Positions 16,566-22,565 of a stretch of DNA of 45,247 nucleotides are shown one piece after another. Position 1 is the first letter of the stretch. The number at the start of each line of letters is the position of its first letter. The notes under the pieces are model-generated. The model did not search any database and was not told the DNA's origin. It was given only the letters and a program-made list of their open reading frames with translations. This stretch comes from a virus. The stretch is taken from IMG/VR virus record IMGVR_UViG_3300035698_002741, positions 1 to 45,247 of that record; one strand, given 5' to 3'. A program made the position numbers and the translations under genes.

Positions 16566-16779
16566 GAATTGGATTAAAATGATGTTCCATAAAAAAATGG
16601 AACTATTGGGTAGTTTAAGGTTTTGGATGATAACTTTAGCTTGGGCTGCAGCTTATGTAGCTAAAATAGAAGTAGATGGCTTTCTATGGTCAGAACTATT
16701 ACTTCAAATTAGTTATTGGATTGGAACTGTAGCTGGAGTTGGCACAATAGACAAGATTTCTCAAGCCCTTAAAAAATAA
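16564..16779 (+). CDS. Holin-like membrane protein
   Basis: A 71-residue protein with a basic, amphipathic N-terminus (MNWIKMMFHKKMELLG) and two hydrophobic segments, WMITLAWAAAYVAKI and LLLQISYWIGTVAGVGTI, joined by a short acidic turn. It ends in a basic tail, SQALKK. This is the layout of a small class II holin, which opens the membrane so that a wall hydrolase can escape. It follows the M23 peptidase gene. The start codon is embedded in the tandem palindromes, so its expression may be regulated separately. Holin identity rests on topology and context. Confidence 0.6.
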   Translation: MNWIKMMFHKKMELLGSLRFWMITLAWAAAYVAKIEVDGFLWSELLLQISYWIGTVAGVGTIDKISQALKK

Positions 16780-16783
16780 GCCC

Positions 16784-16812
16784 TTGACAAATAAAAATGT
16801 GCATGGTAAGCT
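16784..16812 (+). promoter_or_regulatory. Sigma70-type promoter with extended -10
   Basis: A perfect -35 TTGACA (16784-16789), a 17-base spacer, and TAAGCT (16807-16812) preceded by TG, giving an extended -10 TGGTAAGCT. The -10 core alone is weak, but the extension and perfect -35 compensate. The predicted RNA start is near 16819, exactly where the first RNA stem begins. Confidence 0.6.
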
Positions 16813-16818
16813 AGTATT

Positions 16819-16908
16819 GCCGTGCATCACCACCCTTAAAAGCCCGTATAGGGCTGTCTGGATAGGTATGGTGGTACCTACGGCACGGATAGCTCTATAT
16901 GGGTTTTT
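16819..16908 (+). ncRNA. Candidate structured RNA of about 90 nt with terminator
   Basis: Two competing folds are visible. Fold A has three nested stems: CCGTGC (16820-16825) with GCACGG (16883-16888), ACCACC with GGTGGT, and a tight AGCCC/GGGCT hairpin with loop GTATA. Fold B pairs 16838-16855 with 16891-16908 over 18 bases without a mismatch (three G-U pairs), ends in TTTTT, and encloses a second hairpin, TAGGTA/TACCTA. Fold B looks like a terminator and fold A like an antiterminator. This could be a small RNA or an attenuating leader of the downstream genes. No known family was recognised. No reading frame explains the stretch. Confidence 0.6.
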
Positions 16909-16920
16909 ATTTATAGTTTG

Positions 16921-17200
16921 TTTATGTGGCGGTTAGCTAACACAACATGATTAAAGAGACAACTTTAATCAAGCTGCCGCATAAGTAAATTATAGTCTAT
17001 TTACAGGTGTCTATTCCTAGATCAGGACTTAAAAGAATGATCTTCTCCAATAGAACCCTTAGACTCGGGCGACATACCAAGCTAAAAATAAGCCAAATTT
17101 TTCCAAATTCAATTAAAGAAACGGGAAGAAGATTAAATGCTTAGCTTGGGTAGAGCTGGAGGTATGGGGGAGGGTATATAGTCTAGTAGTAGTGTACCCT
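16921..17200 (+). ncRNA. Stretch with four or more further RNA stems
   Basis: After the U-tract the non-coding sequence goes on folding. Stem 1 pairs TTTATGTGGC (16921-16930) with GCCGCATAAG (16976-16985) and encloses TGATTAAAG/CTTTAATCA. Stem 2 pairs TCTATT (17010-17015) with AATAGA (17049-17054) and encloses AGATCA/TGATCT. Stem 3 pairs CCAAGCTAA (17077-17085) with TTAGCTTGG (17141-17149). Stem 4 pairs AGGGTA (17171-17176) with TACCCT (17195-17200). So many nested helices in 280 bases without an open frame indicates a structured RNA or a long regulatory leader. It is not matched to a known class here. Confidence 0.5.
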
Positions 17201-17230
17201 AGAGTACCCAGTAGATAATATTAAATAAAT

Positions 17231-17389
17231 ATGGCTAAAACTAAGAATAAGAATTGGAAAAACTCAATATATGGGCAGAAAGTTAGGATTAAAGATAAAG
17301 ACCTATTTTGGCTTAAAGAGAACAAATCCAACGCATCAGCAGCAGAGTTTCTTAGTTATGTAATTAAGTTCTATAAGAAAAACAAATGA
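17231..17389 (+). CDS. Small basic protein, possible ribbon-helix-helix regulator (52 aa)
   Basis: It follows an AT-rich leader (ATATTAAATAAAT) and overlaps the methyltransferase ATG by four bases. The N-terminus is basic (MAKTKNKNWKNSIYGQKVRI). The C-terminal part (FWLKENKSNASAAEFLSYVI, then KFYKKNK) has the strand-helix-helix look of Arc/MetJ-type DNA-binding proteins. It may control the structured region upstream or the methyltransferase-nuclease pair downstream. The fold call is tentative. Confidence 0.5.
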   Translation: MAKTKNKNWKNSIYGQKVRIKDKDLFWLKENKSNASAAEFLSYVIKFYKKNK

Positions 17390-18006
17390 AGATATTAAAT
17401 TTATATGCGGGAATAGGTGGCAACAGAAAACTATGGGGTGATAACCACGAGGTTACTGCTGTTGAAAATAATGAAGATATAGCCAAAATATATCAGGACT
17501 TTTTTCCATATGATAAAATGATTGTTAGCGATGCTCATCAGTATTTACTAGAGCATTACAAAGAATTTGATTTTATATGGAGTAGTCCACCTTGCCCAAC
17601 TCATAGTAGAATAAATACACTCCTTGTTAGTGGGCGTGGTATTCAAGCTAAATTTCCAGATATGAAACTTTATGAAGAAATTATATTATTGAAACATTTC
17701 TGTAAATGTAAGTGGGTTATTGAAAATGTTAAATCTTATTATGAACCACTTATAAAACCTCAGTCTGGAGGAAGACATTATTATTGGACTAATTTTAATA
17801 TTGGTGAAATAGAAAAAGATGTAAAAGTTGTGAACAGTAAGGGTCAAAGCTTACAAAGTAAAATGGAAAATAGAGGGATTATAGTAGAGAATTTTCACAA
17901 CTATAAAGGTGATAAAAGAATAATAATAAACAATTGTGTTGACCCTAAAACTGGTAAATATATATTAGATAGAGCTATAAATCAAGAACAAAGACAATTA
18001 TTATGA
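17386..18006 (+). CDS. DNA (cytosine-5) methyltransferase, compact form
   Basis: The enzyme transfers a methyl group from S-adenosylmethionine to cytosine in DNA. Motif I is LNLYAGIGG (residues 4-12). The catalytic motif IV is SSPPCPTHSR with the nucleophile C70. Motif VI is VIENVK (E113). A late motif, GRHYYWTNF, matches motif VIII. At 206 residues it is much shorter than host enzymes (usually over 300) and has little room for a target-recognition domain. It may therefore have relaxed specificity or need a partner. It shares four bases with the following PD-(D/E)XK nuclease gene. Likely roles are protecting phage DNA from restriction or forming a small modification-restriction pair. Confidence 0.82.
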   Translation: MKILNLYAGIGGNRKLWGDNHEVTAVENNEDIAKIYQDFFPYDKMIVSDAHQYLLEHYKEFDFIWSSPPCPTHSRINTLLVSGRGIQAKFPDMKLYEEIILLKHFCKCKWVIENVKSYYEPLIKPQSGGRHYYWTNFNIGEIEKDVKVVNSKGQSLQSKMENRGIIVENFHNYKGDKRIIINNCVDPKTGKYILDRAINQEQRQLL

Positions 18007-18416
18007 ATATGGAATACGCACAAGATAATAGGACTAGAGAAGAAACTAAAAAGGATTTTGACTTCGGCAAACAACAAGAGAAGGAAGCTATCTTTAAGCT
18101 CCCTTTTTTAATATACCCTGTAAATAGAGATGAATTTGGCGTGATCACCGATTATGCTCCCGATTGGTTTATGTATAAAGATATGTTCTGGTGGCCAACA
18201 GAGTTTAAATCTACAAGACAAGAGGTAAGTGTCTATGACCTTAAACAAAATCAAGTAGATTGGCTAGTTAAACATGGTGGTGCGTTTTTAGTTTCTACTC
18301 CTACTAGATATGCTTTCTTGCCAGCTAACTATGTTCAGAGATGTGATCTAGTAACAGATACCTTTTGTAGTAAGCCTTGTTATAGGGTTAAAGAGTTGGA
18401 TTGGCATTTGTTTTAG
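18003..18416 (+). CDS. PD-(D/E)XK-type nuclease
   Basis: A 137-residue protein showing the catalytic skeleton of the PD-(D/E)XK nuclease fold: E26 in the first helix (FGKQQEKEAI), P53-D54 in APDWFMYKDM, then E67-F-K69 in WWPTEFKSTRQ, followed by a helix (YDLKQNQVDWLVKHGG). These residues bind metal and cut DNA. The size fits small phage enzymes such as junction resolvases, VRR-NUC-like proteins or compact restriction enzymes. The ATG at 18003 overlaps the methyltransferase stop; a second ATG at 18009 is possible. Being translationally coupled to a DNA methyltransferase suggests the two act on the same DNA. Confidence 0.72.
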   Translation: MNMEYAQDNRTREETKKDFDFGKQQEKEAIFKLPFLIYPVNRDEFGVITDYAPDWFMYKDMFWWPTEFKSTRQEVSVYDLKQNQVDWLVKHGGAFLVSTPTRYAFLPANYVQRCDLVTDTFCSKPCYRVKELDWHLF

Positions 18417-18425
18417 TTATCCCCC

Positions 18426-18453
18426 TTGCTATTTCTGTCCTATGTGATATACT
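18426..18453 (+). promoter_or_regulatory. Promoter before the HTH regulator
   Basis: TTGCTA (18426-18431), a 16-base spacer, and TATACT (18448-18453) preceded by TGA, giving an extended -10. It lies in the 67-base gap after the nuclease gene, about 30 bases before the regulator start. It likely begins the operon that runs to about 22.5 kb. Confidence 0.5.
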
Positions 18454-18483
18454 TAGATTGCAATTAAGAAATAAACAACAAAT

Positions 18484-18711
18484 ATGCTAAAAAACCTTAT
18501 AAAACTAAGAAAACAACTGGGGATAACCCAAGAAGAGTTGGCAAAAGAGTCCGACATGCACGCTAGGAACTATAGAAGAATAGAAAATGAAGGTCAAGAA
18601 ATCAAACTGTATGACGCAATAGCTATCTATAAGTACATAGTAGCAGTAGCCGCTCAAAGTGGTGGTGATCTAAGAGATCTAAATTTATTTAATCTGTTTA
18701 ACCAAGAATAA
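18484..18711 (+). CDS. HTH transcriptional regulator, Cro/C1 (XRE) type
   Basis: A 75-residue helix-turn-helix protein: LIKLRKQLGITQEELAKESD (residues 5-24) is the typical first half with the ITQEELA recognition pattern, followed by ARNYRRIENEGQEI. The C-terminal part is short and may mediate dimer contact (AIAIYKYIVAVAAQSG). No peptidase domain is present, so it is Cro-like rather than a self-cleaving repressor. It has its own promoter and heads an operon of small early-type genes. It likely controls early or late expression. Confidence 0.82.
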   Translation: MLKNLIKLRKQLGITQEELAKESDMHARNYRRIENEGQEIKLYDAIAIYKYIVAVAAQSGGDLRDLNLFNLFNQE

Positions 18712-18712
18712 T

Positions 18713-18865
18713 ATGAATTTACAAGAAATCAACCAAATGCACGCTAATCAAATGAGCAAAGTATTTAATTCAATTTTAGACAGTTCAAAGCCTAAAAAAG
18801 AGATTACTAGACAAGATGAAGATGACTTAGCTGATTATGATAACCTACCAGCAGATGAAAAATAA
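18713..18865 (+). CDS. Small acidic hypothetical protein (50 aa)
   Basis: Not recognised. It starts two bases after the regulator stop and begins MNLQEINQMHANQMSKVFNS. The C-terminus is strongly acidic (RQDEDDLADYDNLPADEK) and overlaps the next gene by 11 bases. It may bind a basic partner or mimic DNA, but nothing proves that. Confidence 0.5.
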   Translation: MNLQEINQMHANQMSKVFNSILDSSKPKKEITRQDEDDLADYDNLPADEK

Positions 18866-19103
18866 TATAATAGAAGAATTTGATAAGAAGTTTGTTGATG
18901 ATTTAGATGGTTCTGAAAATAATCAATATATTCATCTTGTTTATAGTGACGCTCCCTTTGGTTATAGACCAGCCGATAAACAAGATATTACGCAATTCAT
19001 CTTAAAAGCCCTTGCTGAACAAAAGAAAGAATTAATTGATAGTTGGGCTGAATATACAGAAGAAGCACTACGGAAACAATTAAAAAAAATAAATAAACTA
19101 TGA
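18855..19103 (+). CDS. Small hypothetical protein with ITQFILKAL motif, copy 1
   Basis: Start at ATG 18855 (MKNNIIEEFDKKFVDD) is preferred to an in-frame ATG at 18837 in the previous gene. The protein (82 aa) has a charged N-terminal EFDKKF motif, a central DITQFILKALAEQKKEL helix and a basic helical tail. It is a paralogue of the protein at 31990-32229. Both share EFDK and ITQFILKAL, and the DNA is identical over 28 bases there (18987-19014). The function is unknown. Two copies in one phage suggest a useful, possibly oligomeric, accessory protein. Confidence 0.6.
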   Translation: MKNNIIEEFDKKFVDDLDGSENNQYIHLVYSDAPFGYRPADKQDITQFILKALAEQKKELIDSWAEYTEEALRKQLKKINKL

Positions 19104-19255
19104 ACGCTAAAGAACAAAAGAAAGAAATATTAAGAATAATAAACAATAACTATATACCATCTATGGTATTTACATTTGATAAAGAGAATTATTATTTAAC
19201 AGCTGATGTTATAGAAAATGCTGATAAAACTAAACAACTTATAAAAGAATTATGA
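19100..19255 (+). CDS. Small hypothetical protein (51 aa)
   Basis: The ATG overlaps the upstream stop (ATGA), and its own stop overlaps the next ATG. The product, beginning MNAKEQKKEILRIINNNYIP, alternates a helical part and a short hydrophobic strand (SMVFTFDKENYYLTADVI). It is unrecognised, but tight coupling on both sides supports it as a gene. Confidence 0.55.
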   Translation: MNAKEQKKEILRIINNNYIPSMVFTFDKENYYLTADVIENADKTKQLIKEL

Positions 19256-19410
19256 CAAAAGAAGAACAAAGATATAAGGTAGTAACTACTCTATCAAATG
19301 GAGAAGTAAGCCATTGTATCCATCCTAATTATGAAAGGGCTAAACAAGCCGCAGAGTCAGAAATTAGAATTTGGCAGAACTTTCAAGCAGTTAAATTAAT
19401 TAAAATATAA
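19252..19410 (+). CDS. Small hypothetical protein (52 aa)
   Basis: The start overlaps the previous stop by four bases. The sequence MTKEEQRYKVVTTLSNGEVS has a beta start, and the second half (PNYERAKQAAESEIRIWQNF) is a helix. The layout of strands then a helix recalls small phage DUF proteins, but no family is named here. Confidence 0.55.
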   Translation: MTKEEQRYKVVTTLSNGEVSHCIHPNYERAKQAAESEIRIWQNFQAVKLIKI

Positions 19411-19414
19411 AATT

Positions 19415-20026
19415 ATGAAAAAGTATTCATTAACAAAGAAAACAAAAGATTATTTTGGAATTACATTATTTCAGATTAAAGCATTAAAAAGTTTTGGCAG
19501 TATTCAAAAAGGTGATTTAGGTGGTTGGATTGCGAAAGAGGATAACCTAAGTCAATTTAATAATGCTTGGGTCTATGGTAATGCTCAGGTCTTTGGTGAT
19601 GCTTGGGTCTCTGGTAACGTTTGGGTCTCTGATAATGCTAAGGTCTATGGTGACGCTCGGGTCTTTGGTGATGCTTGGGTCTTTGGTAATGCTGAGGTCT
19701 ATGGTAATGCTGAGGTCTATGGTGATGCTAAGGTCTGTGGTGATGCTAAGGTCTCTGGTGATGCTGAGGTCTATGGTGATGCTAAGGTCTATGGTAATGC
19801 TCAGGTCTCTGGTAATGCTCAGGTCTTTGGTAAACTAAAATTAGAATTTGGCTGGTGTTTTGCTAGAAAAAGAAAAGATTGGACTGTTACAGAAGTTGAA
19901 AATGAAGAAGAAATACTTTTAATTAAAGATTATAAACTAGTAGAAGAAGATGAAAGAATAACTATTAAAATATCTAAGAAATCACTTGATGCTTTAAAAG
20001 AAAGTGGCATTGAGATAATAGAATAA
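19415..20026 (+). CDS. Left-handed beta-helix protein made of NAxVxGDA repeats
   Basis: Residues about 48-140 are a long run of six-residue steps such as NAWVYG, NAQVFG, DAWVSG and DAKVYG. The repeat pattern is that of the left-handed beta helix (polymer-forming or YdcK-like proteins). The N-terminal 47 residues (MKKYSLTKKTKDYFGITLFQ, then LGGWIAKEDNLS) match the lead-in common in phage and bacterial proteins of this kind. The C-terminus is a mixed domain of about 60 residues. Such proteins may form rigid scaffolds; the catalytic histidine of sugar acyltransferases is not evident. The role here is unknown. Confidence 0.75.
   Translation: MKKYSLTKKTKDYFGITLFQIKALKSFGSIQKGDLGGWIAKEDNLSQFNNAWVYGNAQVFGDAWVSGNVWVSDNAKVYGDARVFGDAWVFGNAEVYGNAEVYGDAKVCGDAKVSGDAEVYGDAKVYGNAQVSGNAQVFGKLKLEFGWCFARKRKDWTVTEVENEEEILLIKDYKLVEEDERITIKISKKSLDALKESGIEIIE
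19561..19832 (+). repeat. 18-base tandem repeats inside the beta-helix gene
   Basis: About fifteen imperfect copies of an 18-base unit like GGTGATGCTGAGGTCTAT encode two hexapeptide steps... per 36 bases. Copies differ at a few positions (cag/gag/aag, tat/ttt/tct). The array can grow or shrink by slippage without breaking the frame. The other frame stays open over the array for the same reason. Confidence 0.8.
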
Positions 20027-20030
20027 AATT

Positions 20031-20423
20031 ATGGCAAAGAAAATCTATCAAGTAGGAGAACCTTGTGAAAGATGTTCTACACCTACAATTCAAGGACCAA
20101 GTGGAGTTTATTGTAAGAAATGTTACATTGAGTGGAAGAATAAACAAGATCAAAGTGGTCAGCAATCAGCTACATTACCTACAAGAGACTTTGAAGCAGA
20201 GAACAGGGGTAAAGTAAGACATGGATTAATATGTGCCTTTATAGAAGGTAAGACAGTTGATGAGATTAAGGCTCAAATGCCTGACTTTAAGCTAATACTT
20301 ATGCCACTAGAGAACTTGGTTATGGGAAGTATCAAAGATGACGCTGCACCAAAGCCAATACCTACACCAGTACCAGTAATACAAGAGGGTGATGAAATAA
20401 ATGTAGAAGATATCCCTTTCTAA
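20031..20423 (+). CDS. Zinc-ribbon protein with SSB-like acidic C-terminal tip
   Basis: Residues 12-31 form a zinc ribbon, CERC then CKKC. The middle part (FEAENRGKVRHGLICAFIEG, then KTVDEIKAQM) is helical. A proline-rich linker (KPIPTPVPVI) leads to the last residues GDEINVEDIPF, the acidic tip ending in Asp-Ile-Pro-Phe that single-stranded DNA-binding proteins use to recruit repair and replication enzymes. The OB fold of a typical SSB is not obvious. It is therefore either a divergent ssDNA-binding protein or a protein that mimics the SSB tip to contact the same partners. It is near the NinG recombination gene, which fits DNA metabolism. Confidence 0.6.
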   Translation: MAKKIYQVGEPCERCSTPTIQGPSGVYCKKCYIEWKNKQDQSGQQSATLPTRDFEAENRGKVRHGLICAFIEGKTVDEIKAQMPDFKLILMPLENLVMGSIKDDAAPKPIPTPVPVIQEGDEINVEDIPF

Positions 20424-20444
20424 ATAAAATAAACAAAAACAAAA

Positions 20445-20897
20445 ATGAAACATTTAACAATAGCAATTATACTAGCAATAGTATTAGTATGTGCAATAAA
20501 TGCACTTTCCTCTGGATATAAATTCTGGTTCTATGAGCCAGACATGACAATAGAATATCCTGATATAATAATTGAATATCACTTAATACCCGTTAAAGCA
20601 GAATATAGATCAGTTACAGCATATAATGCCGGTGATCCAAATCAATGTGATAATAGCCCTTGTATATCAGCTAATGGTGAAAATGTATGTACTGCCATAG
20701 CACTAGGTTATAAACGCTGTGCGGCCAATTTTGTGCCATTTGGCACTATACTGGACATAGAAGGCTATGGTGAATGTCTAGTAGTAGATAGAATGAATAA
20801 AAGATTTCCTAATAGAGTAGATATAGCTATGCCAGCTGATTGGAAATCACAAGCATTAAGCTGGGGAGAAAAGAATTTATTAGTAGTAGTAAAATGA
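20445..20897 (+). CDS. Membrane-anchored 3D-domain (double-psi barrel) protein
   Basis: The first 23 residues form a hydrophobic membrane anchor or signal (MKHLTIAIILAIVLVCAINA). From about residue 57 there is a 3D/RlpA-type barrel: VTAYNAG, a cysteine-bearing loop CDNSPC, PFGTILDIEG, and the characteristic late VVDRMNKRFPNRVDIAMP. Three-Asp barrels of this kind cut peptidoglycan glycan strands as lytic transglycosylases (YorM, MltA-like). The conserved aspartates occur in VVDR and RVDI. It could aid lysis or entry. It overlaps the next gene by four bases. Confidence 0.7.
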   Translation: MKHLTIAIILAIVLVCAINALSSGYKFWFYEPDMTIEYPDIIIEYHLIPVKAEYRSVTAYNAGDPNQCDNSPCISANGENVCTAIALGYKRCAANFVPFGTILDIEGYGECLVVDRMNKRFPNRVDIAMPADWKSQALSWGEKNLLVVVK

Positions 20898-21247
20898 TGG
20901 AAATAGATAATTATAAAATAAAATTAACTGGTACTGCAAATATAGATCAAGAGTTAGATAACTCTAAGACTTATGACCTTACTATCTCAAATGCTGAGGT
21001 TAGAAAGAAGTCTTATGACCCGAATGATGATAATACAGAAAATCTAACCCATACTATTAAGATTTCAGAAATATCAGAGATCAACCTTATTGGCCAGGGG
21101 GAGATAATAAAAGCTAAGAAAAAAGGCTCACAAGCTAAAGTTCTTAGGTTCATCTTAATGAATGAAGCAGATGAGCTTGGTATTGATAGAGAGCTACATT
21201 ACCAAGCTGAGATGAACCGTCTAATTAATGAGGTTAAAAATAGATGA
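20894..21247 (+). CDS. Hypothetical protein beside ninG (117 aa)
   Basis: The ATG at 20894 overlaps the previous stop (ATGA), so the longer frame starting within the upstream gene is not used. Residues 1-70 look like beta strands (YKIKLTGTANIDQELDNSKT, then LTHTIKISEI). Residues 75-117 are a basic helix (KAKKKGSQAKVLRFILMNEA). It may be a small DNA-metabolism protein, since it lies directly before a NinG homologue, but no family is recognised. Confidence 0.6.
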   Translation: MMEIDNYKIKLTGTANIDQELDNSKTYDLTISNAEVRKKSYDPNDDNTENLTHTIKISEISEINLIGQGEIIKAKKKGSQAKVLRFILMNEADELGIDRELHYQAEMNRLINEVKNR

Positions 21248-21648
21248 AAGCTGAAACAGTACCTAACTTAAAAAATAGAGTCTGGAAATGGTTTAGTAGA
21301 TATATCCGTTTAAGAGATGCTACTAATGGTTGGTGTAAGTGTATTACCTGTAATAAAAGAAGACAGTGGAATGACTTAATAGATGCTGGGCATTTTGTAC
21401 CAAAGTCTAGGAGCGGATCAGTATATTTTAATGAAACTAATGTGAACGCTCAATGCAGACAATGTAACTATTTTAAGAGCGTTGGAGCTGAATATAGAGT
21501 AGCTATAGATAAGAAGTATGGTAAAGGAACTGCTGATGAAATGGAGAAACTAGGTCAAACATCACATAAGTTTGAAATACCTGAATTAAAGAAGATGTTA
21601 AAACATTATATAAAAGAAGTACACAAATTAGAAAAGACTAATTTATAA
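21244..21648 (+). CDS. ninG: NinG-like recombination protein (Rap family)
   Basis: Phage lambda NinG (Rap) is a structure-specific nuclease that resolves branched DNA in homologous recombination. The match is clear: an N-terminal CKCITC zinc pair, the block DAGHFVPKSRSG, then the key stretch NVNAQCRQCNYFKS, which has the conserved NxxAQCxxCN pattern. The 134-residue length is near the normal core, without the longer lambda N-terminus. The ATG at 21244 overlaps the previous stop. It closes the DNA-metabolism group and is followed directly by sugar genes. Confidence 0.82.
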   Translation: MKAETVPNLKNRVWKWFSRYIRLRDATNGWCKCITCNKRRQWNDLIDAGHFVPKSRSGSVYFNETNVNAQCRQCNYFKSVGAEYRVAIDKKYGKGTADEMEKLGQTSHKFEIPELKKMLKHYIKEVHKLEKTNL

Positions 21649-21662
21649 AAAGGAGGTGCAAC

Positions 21663-22061
21663 ATGCGCTATCATGAACACCTGAGTAATATCTCTAAGAA
21701 AGCTCAGATTGGAAGAAATTGTACTCTCCATGCGGGAATACATATCCATGACAAAGTGGCTATTGGAGATAACTGCAAGATACAGGCTCTTGTGTTTATG
21801 CCTAATGGTGTAACCATTGAGAATAATGTATTTATAGGCCCTTGTGTCTGTTTTACAAATGACCCAACTCTTGGAGATGACTTTGAACCAGTACCTACTA
21901 TAGTTATGGAAGGAGCTAAGATAGGTGCTAATAGCACTATTATAGCTGGTATAGTTATTGGTAAGAACGCCATAATTGGTTGCGGATCAGTTGTACTGAC
22001 AGATATACCTGATAATCAGGTATGGGCAGGCAATCCAGCAAGGTTCATTAGGAAATTGTAA
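21663..22061 (+). CDS. Hexapeptide-repeat sugar N-acetyltransferase (WbpD/WlbB-like)
   Basis: A 132-residue left-handed beta-helix acyltransferase. Hexapeptide steps include AQIGRN, VAIGDN, VTIENN, AKIGAN, IVIGKN and AIIGCG. The segment VFIGPCVCFTND matches the active-site loop of WbpD/WlbB enzymes, which acetylate the 3-amino group of UDP-3-amino sugars using acetyl-CoA. The C-terminal WAGNPARFIRKL is the usual end of these enzymes. A strong AAAGGAGGTG box fixes the start. With the aminotransferase and dehydratase downstream it suggests synthesis of a diacetamido-type sugar. Confidence 0.82.
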   Translation: MRYHEHLSNISKKAQIGRNCTLHAGIHIHDKVAIGDNCKIQALVFMPNGVTIENNVFIGPCVCFTNDPTLGDDFEPVPTIVMEGAKIGANSTIIAGIVIGKNAIIGCGSVVLTDIPDNQVWAGNPARFIRKL

Positions 22062-22088
22062 AGCCTTTTCTGACAGGTAAAAGAGTTT

Positions 22089-22112
22089 GGTAGTTCTCTA
22101 ACAAAAACTACC
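22089..22112 (+). promoter_or_regulatory. Leader hairpin
   Basis: GGTAGTT (22089-22095) pairs with AACTACC (22106-22112) over 7 bp with a 10-base loop, 22 bases before the ATG at 22135. There is no T-tract, so it is more likely an RNA stability or processing element than a terminator. Confidence 0.4.
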
Positions 22113-22134
22113 ACTAATTAGGAGATTAAATATT

Positions 22135-22284
22135 ATGGAGAAGAAAGAAGAACAAATATGTCCAGATTGTATGGCTCACTATACTGGTTATCATAAATGT
22201 CCACCTTGGATGAAAGCTATTGTGGCAGCTAAAAGAAGAGAAAAAGGTATTACAATAGTTAAAGATACTAACCCACTTAAATAA
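22135..22284 (+). CDS. Small CxxC...HxxC zinc-binding protein (49 aa)
   Basis: AGGAGA lies ahead of the ATG. The protein has CPDCMAHYTGYHKC (residues 9-22), a probable single zinc site, followed by PPWMKAIVAAKRREKG and a basic tail. Small zinc proteins like this may bind nucleic acid or act as anti-host factors. No family is known to me. Confidence 0.6.
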   Translation: MEKKEEQICPDCMAHYTGYHKCPPWMKAIVAAKRREKGITIVKDTNPLK

Positions 22285-22291
22285 TAAGAGT

Positions 22292-22498
22292 ATGGAGAAG
22301 AAATACATATTGATAAAAGATTTGGGAACAGCAAAAGCTGGAGATGTTTATATTAGAGGATTATATGAACACCCTAACAAAGAGATGAATTATAAAGTTA
22401 ATGATTTGTATTGGCGTAAGGGCAGTGCATTAACTGATTGGAATTTCTTTCATAAAAACACCGTTATAGATACACAATATTTTAAGGTAGTTAAATAA
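22292..22498 (+). CDS. Small hypothetical protein (68 aa)
   Basis: Not recognised. MEKKYILIKDLGTAKAGDVY and WRKGSALTDWNFFHKNTVID suggest a small beta protein of the kind that packs as an SH3-like barrel. It is the last gene before the strong promoter at 22520, so it ends the early-type operon. Confidence 0.55.
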   Translation: MEKKYILIKDLGTAKAGDVYIRGLYEHPNKEMNYKVNDLYWRKGSALTDWNFFHKNTVIDTQYFKVVK

Positions 22499-22519
22499 CC
22501 TTAAACAATAATAGAGTGC

Positions 22520-22547
22520 TTGACAAAACTATAAGAAGGTGTATAAT
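22520..22547 (+). promoter_or_regulatory. Strong sigma70-type promoter of the sugar cluster
   Basis: Perfect TTGACA (22520-22525) and perfect TATAAT (22542-22547), 16 bases apart, one of the strongest-looking promoters in the window. The predicted start is near 22554, leaving a leader of only about a dozen bases before the ATG at 22566. It directs the transketolase and following glycan genes. Confidence 0.85.
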
Positions 22548-22565
22548 AGAATTAACATAAACAAA

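Noticed and set aside
16921-17200. Group I intron
   Set aside because: TATAGTCTA-like boxes near 16992 and 17178 recall the intron S element, but the P, Q and R elements and a split gene are not visible.
19561-19832. CRISPR-like array
   Set aside because: Repeats are contiguous 18-base units without spacers and encode protein, so this is a coding tandem repeat.
19563-19838. Open frame of 91 codons made of VMLRS-type repeats
   Set aside because: It is the alternative frame of the 18-base repeats of the beta-helix gene. It is open only because the repeat is a multiple of three with no stop.
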